From contig JAJSAE010000086.1 of the NCBI GenBank assembly GCA_024281315.1, forward strand, positions 1 to 36,115: 36,115 bases of DNA, given 5' to 3'. This DNA is from an archaeon. Lineage in GTDB: Archaea; Thermoplasmatota; Thermoplasmata; JAJSAE01. This document shows, one piece after another, positions 35,010-36,115 of this stretch. Both the position numbers and the translations under genes were made by a program. The notes under the pieces were generated by a model that worked only from the letters and a program-made list of their open reading frames with translations, did not search any database and was not told the origin of the DNA. Position 1 is the first letter of the stretch, and each line of letters opens with the position of its first letter.

Positions 35010-35963
35010 ATGGTAGTAAGAGCAGAAATATACATATCCGGCAGAGTCCAGAAGGCGGGTTATCGTGACTTTATAGATGAAGTTGCTTATTCCCTTAGAA
35101 TCAACGGATATGTGAAAAATCTCGAAGATGGGCGCGTGGAGCTTATCTGTGAGGGCGAGAAAGAGGCGATAGAAGCCCTCATCAAATCAATAAATATCGA
35201 AGAGTACCCCATTCGTGTAGAGGACATCTCCGTAACATATGGTACCCCCACTGGAGAGTTTAAGAGTTTTGACATAATCAGAGAAGAGGATATTACCCTC
35301 GCCACTTATGAAAGAATGGATCTGGCCGCCAGATATATGCGGCAGATGAACAATAACCTAGGCGAGAAAATTGATACAGTTGGGAATAAGATAGATATCC
35401 TCTCCGAAAAAACTGATACGGGCTTTTCCGAACTTGGAGAAAAAATAGATACCGGTTTCTCAGAACTCGGCAATAAGATTGATAAGGTCGGCCAGAAAGT
35501 TGATGTAGTCGGCAATAAGATAGATGTCCTTTCCGAGAAGACGGATAAAGGCTTCTCAGAACTCGGAGAGAAGATTGATAAGGTCGCCGAAAAGGTTGAT
35601 ACTGTTGGCAACAAGATAGACACCCTTTCCGAGAAAACAGATAAGGGCTTTTCCGAACTCGGTGAAAAAATAGACAACAATTCCACAGAATCAATTATAA
35701 GGCTTGATACCATCGGCTATAACACCGGGGAATTGAACGAAAAAATCGATAATATGTCACTGGAACTCCCGGTTGTGGCCGAGAAGGTGGACAGGTTCAG
35801 AGAAGATACCATCGGGGCCTTTGGTGAACTGGACCGGAAATACCATGTGATTTCTCAGAATCTCGAGAGGTTGAACAGCAACATAGAGAAGATGGTGGAC
35901 GACCTCGGAATTTTGATCCGGGAATTCGTGGAAGAAAAAAGAAGAAACGAGGGATTGAAATAA
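35010..35963 (+). CDS. Acylphosphatase-domain protein with long coiled coil
   Basis: A 317-residue protein. I use the ATG at 35010, because the TTG at 35001 lies at the predicted transcript start. Residues 1-92 are an acylphosphatase domain: GRVQKAGYRDF carries the catalytic Arg19 and GYVKNLEDG the catalytic Asn37, although the usual GVGF is changed to KAGY. From about 115 to 228 there is a regular repeat of heptads and 11-residue units (GNKID, LSEKTD, GFSELGEKID), then further coiled coil to residue 315. Free acylphosphatases are about 90 residues, so the fusion is unusual. The coiled coil suggests an oligomer or a rod; the function is unknown. Confidence 0.75.
   Translation: MVVRAEIYISGRVQKAGYRDFIDEVAYSLRINGYVKNLEDGRVELICEGEKEAIEALIKSINIEEYPIRVEDISVTYGTPTGEFKSFDIIREEDITLATYERMDLAARYMRQMNNNLGEKIDTVGNKIDILSEKTDTGFSELGEKIDTGFSELGNKIDKVGQKVDVVGNKIDVLSEKTDKGFSELGEKIDKVAEKVDTVGNKIDTLSEKTDKGFSELGEKIDNNSTESIIRLDTIGYNTGELNEKIDNMSLELPVVAEKVDRFREDTIGAFGELDRKYHVISQNLERLNSNIEKMVDDLGILIREFVEEKRRNEGLK
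35361..35685 (+). repeat. Tandem coiled-coil coding repeat (about 96 bases per unit)
   Basis: The protein unit is 32 residues built as 7+7+11+7, for example VGNKIDxLSEKTDxGFSELGEKIDKVxxKVD split in two lines of similarity. It occurs about three times, and the first copy carries an extra 11-residue block. The DNA is also similar between copies (ataagatagat, ccgagaa, ggcttttccgaactcgg), so the array likely grew by recent duplication. Confidence 0.75.
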
Positions 35964-36022
35964 TCGTTTTTCCCATCGGGCAAACTGTCCTATCCCGAAA
36001 TTATTTTACAGTCCGTTTCGGT

Positions 36023-36115
36023 ATGGGTATGACAAAGCTAAACCAAAAGAAAATCGAATGGATTATCCGAGAAATCGAAAAAGGCCGCTCCATGTCCACA
36101 ATTGCAAGAATCCAA
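36023..36115 (+). CDS. Start of a probable transposase/integrase-type HTH protein (cut by right edge)
   Basis: The last 93 bases encode 31 residues, MGMTKLNQKKIEWIIREIEK followed by GRSMSTIARIQ, and run off the window. This resembles the N-terminal helix-turn-helix of archaeal IS481-type transposases (KLNxKKIxWIIRE...STxxIARIQ). An alternative start is the ATG at 36029. Without the catalytic domain this stays a likely but unproven call. Confidence 0.6.
   Translation, partial: MGMTKLNQKKIEWIIREIEKGRSMSTIARIQ

Overview
The window is archaeal. The 23S rRNA carries the archaeal form of conserved helices. There is an archaeal-type RNase P protein (Rpp21/RNP4), a stand-alone YhbY-like protein and a tRNA-Leu with a small intron. 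TATA boxes lie 25-32 bases before many starts, several next to leaderless or near-leaderless start codons, and ribosome sites read GGTGAT or GGAGGT. The partial 23S gene has its own promoter and no 16S gene directly upstream. Unlinked rRNA genes are known from Thermoplasma-type Euryarchaeota, so Thermoplasmatota or a relative is my best guess (inference, moderate confidence).

Layout. 1-2450 (-): 23S rRNA, cut by the left edge. 2727-4184 (-): site-2 protease. 4329-8317 (-): hydrogenase maturation genes hypF-hypC-hypA-hypD (hypB and hypE are absent). 8471-9466 (-): AbrB-PhoU regulator, divergent from a phosphate operon pstS-pstC-pstA-pstB-phoU-arsC (9652-14558, +). 14743-18723 (+): ferrous iron operon behind a promoter with two tandem DtxR-type boxes. 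It encodes a TusA-FeoA-FeoA-FeoA protein split by an in-frame TAA, FeoA, FeoB, a small membrane protein and a FeoC-like Fe-S/winged-helix protein. 18790-20142 (-): secreted PQQ-type propeller with a PGF-CTERM-like tail. 20266-21510 (+): TPR protein. 21594-31635 (+): a cell-surface operon of an NEW3-like membrane protein, a giant Ca-binding/transglutaminase-like/DUF4129 protein (also split by an in-frame TAA), DUF4350, MoxR ATPase, DUF58 and a membrane protein. 31636-32249 (-): YhbY-like and RNase P subunit. 32425-32550 (+): tRNA-Leu(UAG) with an intron in the D-loop. 32605-36115 (+): a more accessory-looking end with a 5'-truncated Ca-repeat membrane protein, a zinc-ribbon membrane protein, an acylphosphatase/coiled-coil protein and the start of a probable transposase.

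How the genes work together. Phosphate uptake (Pst) is paired with two PhoU-type proteins and an arsenate reductase, which fits arsenate entering through Pst. Iron uptake is probably repressed by an iron-loaded DtxR-family protein. The MoxR/DUF58/transglutaminase-like/DUF4350 set is a known gene association; here it is built around a very large surface protein whose transglutaminase-like domain has Ser in place of the catalytic Cys.

Most unusual points: two genes interrupted by in-frame TAA codons with intact coding downstream, the D-loop tRNA intron, the catalytic Cys-to-Ser change, the triple-FeoA architecture and its tandem metal boxes, and a truncated surface-protein gene between a tRNA and a transposase.
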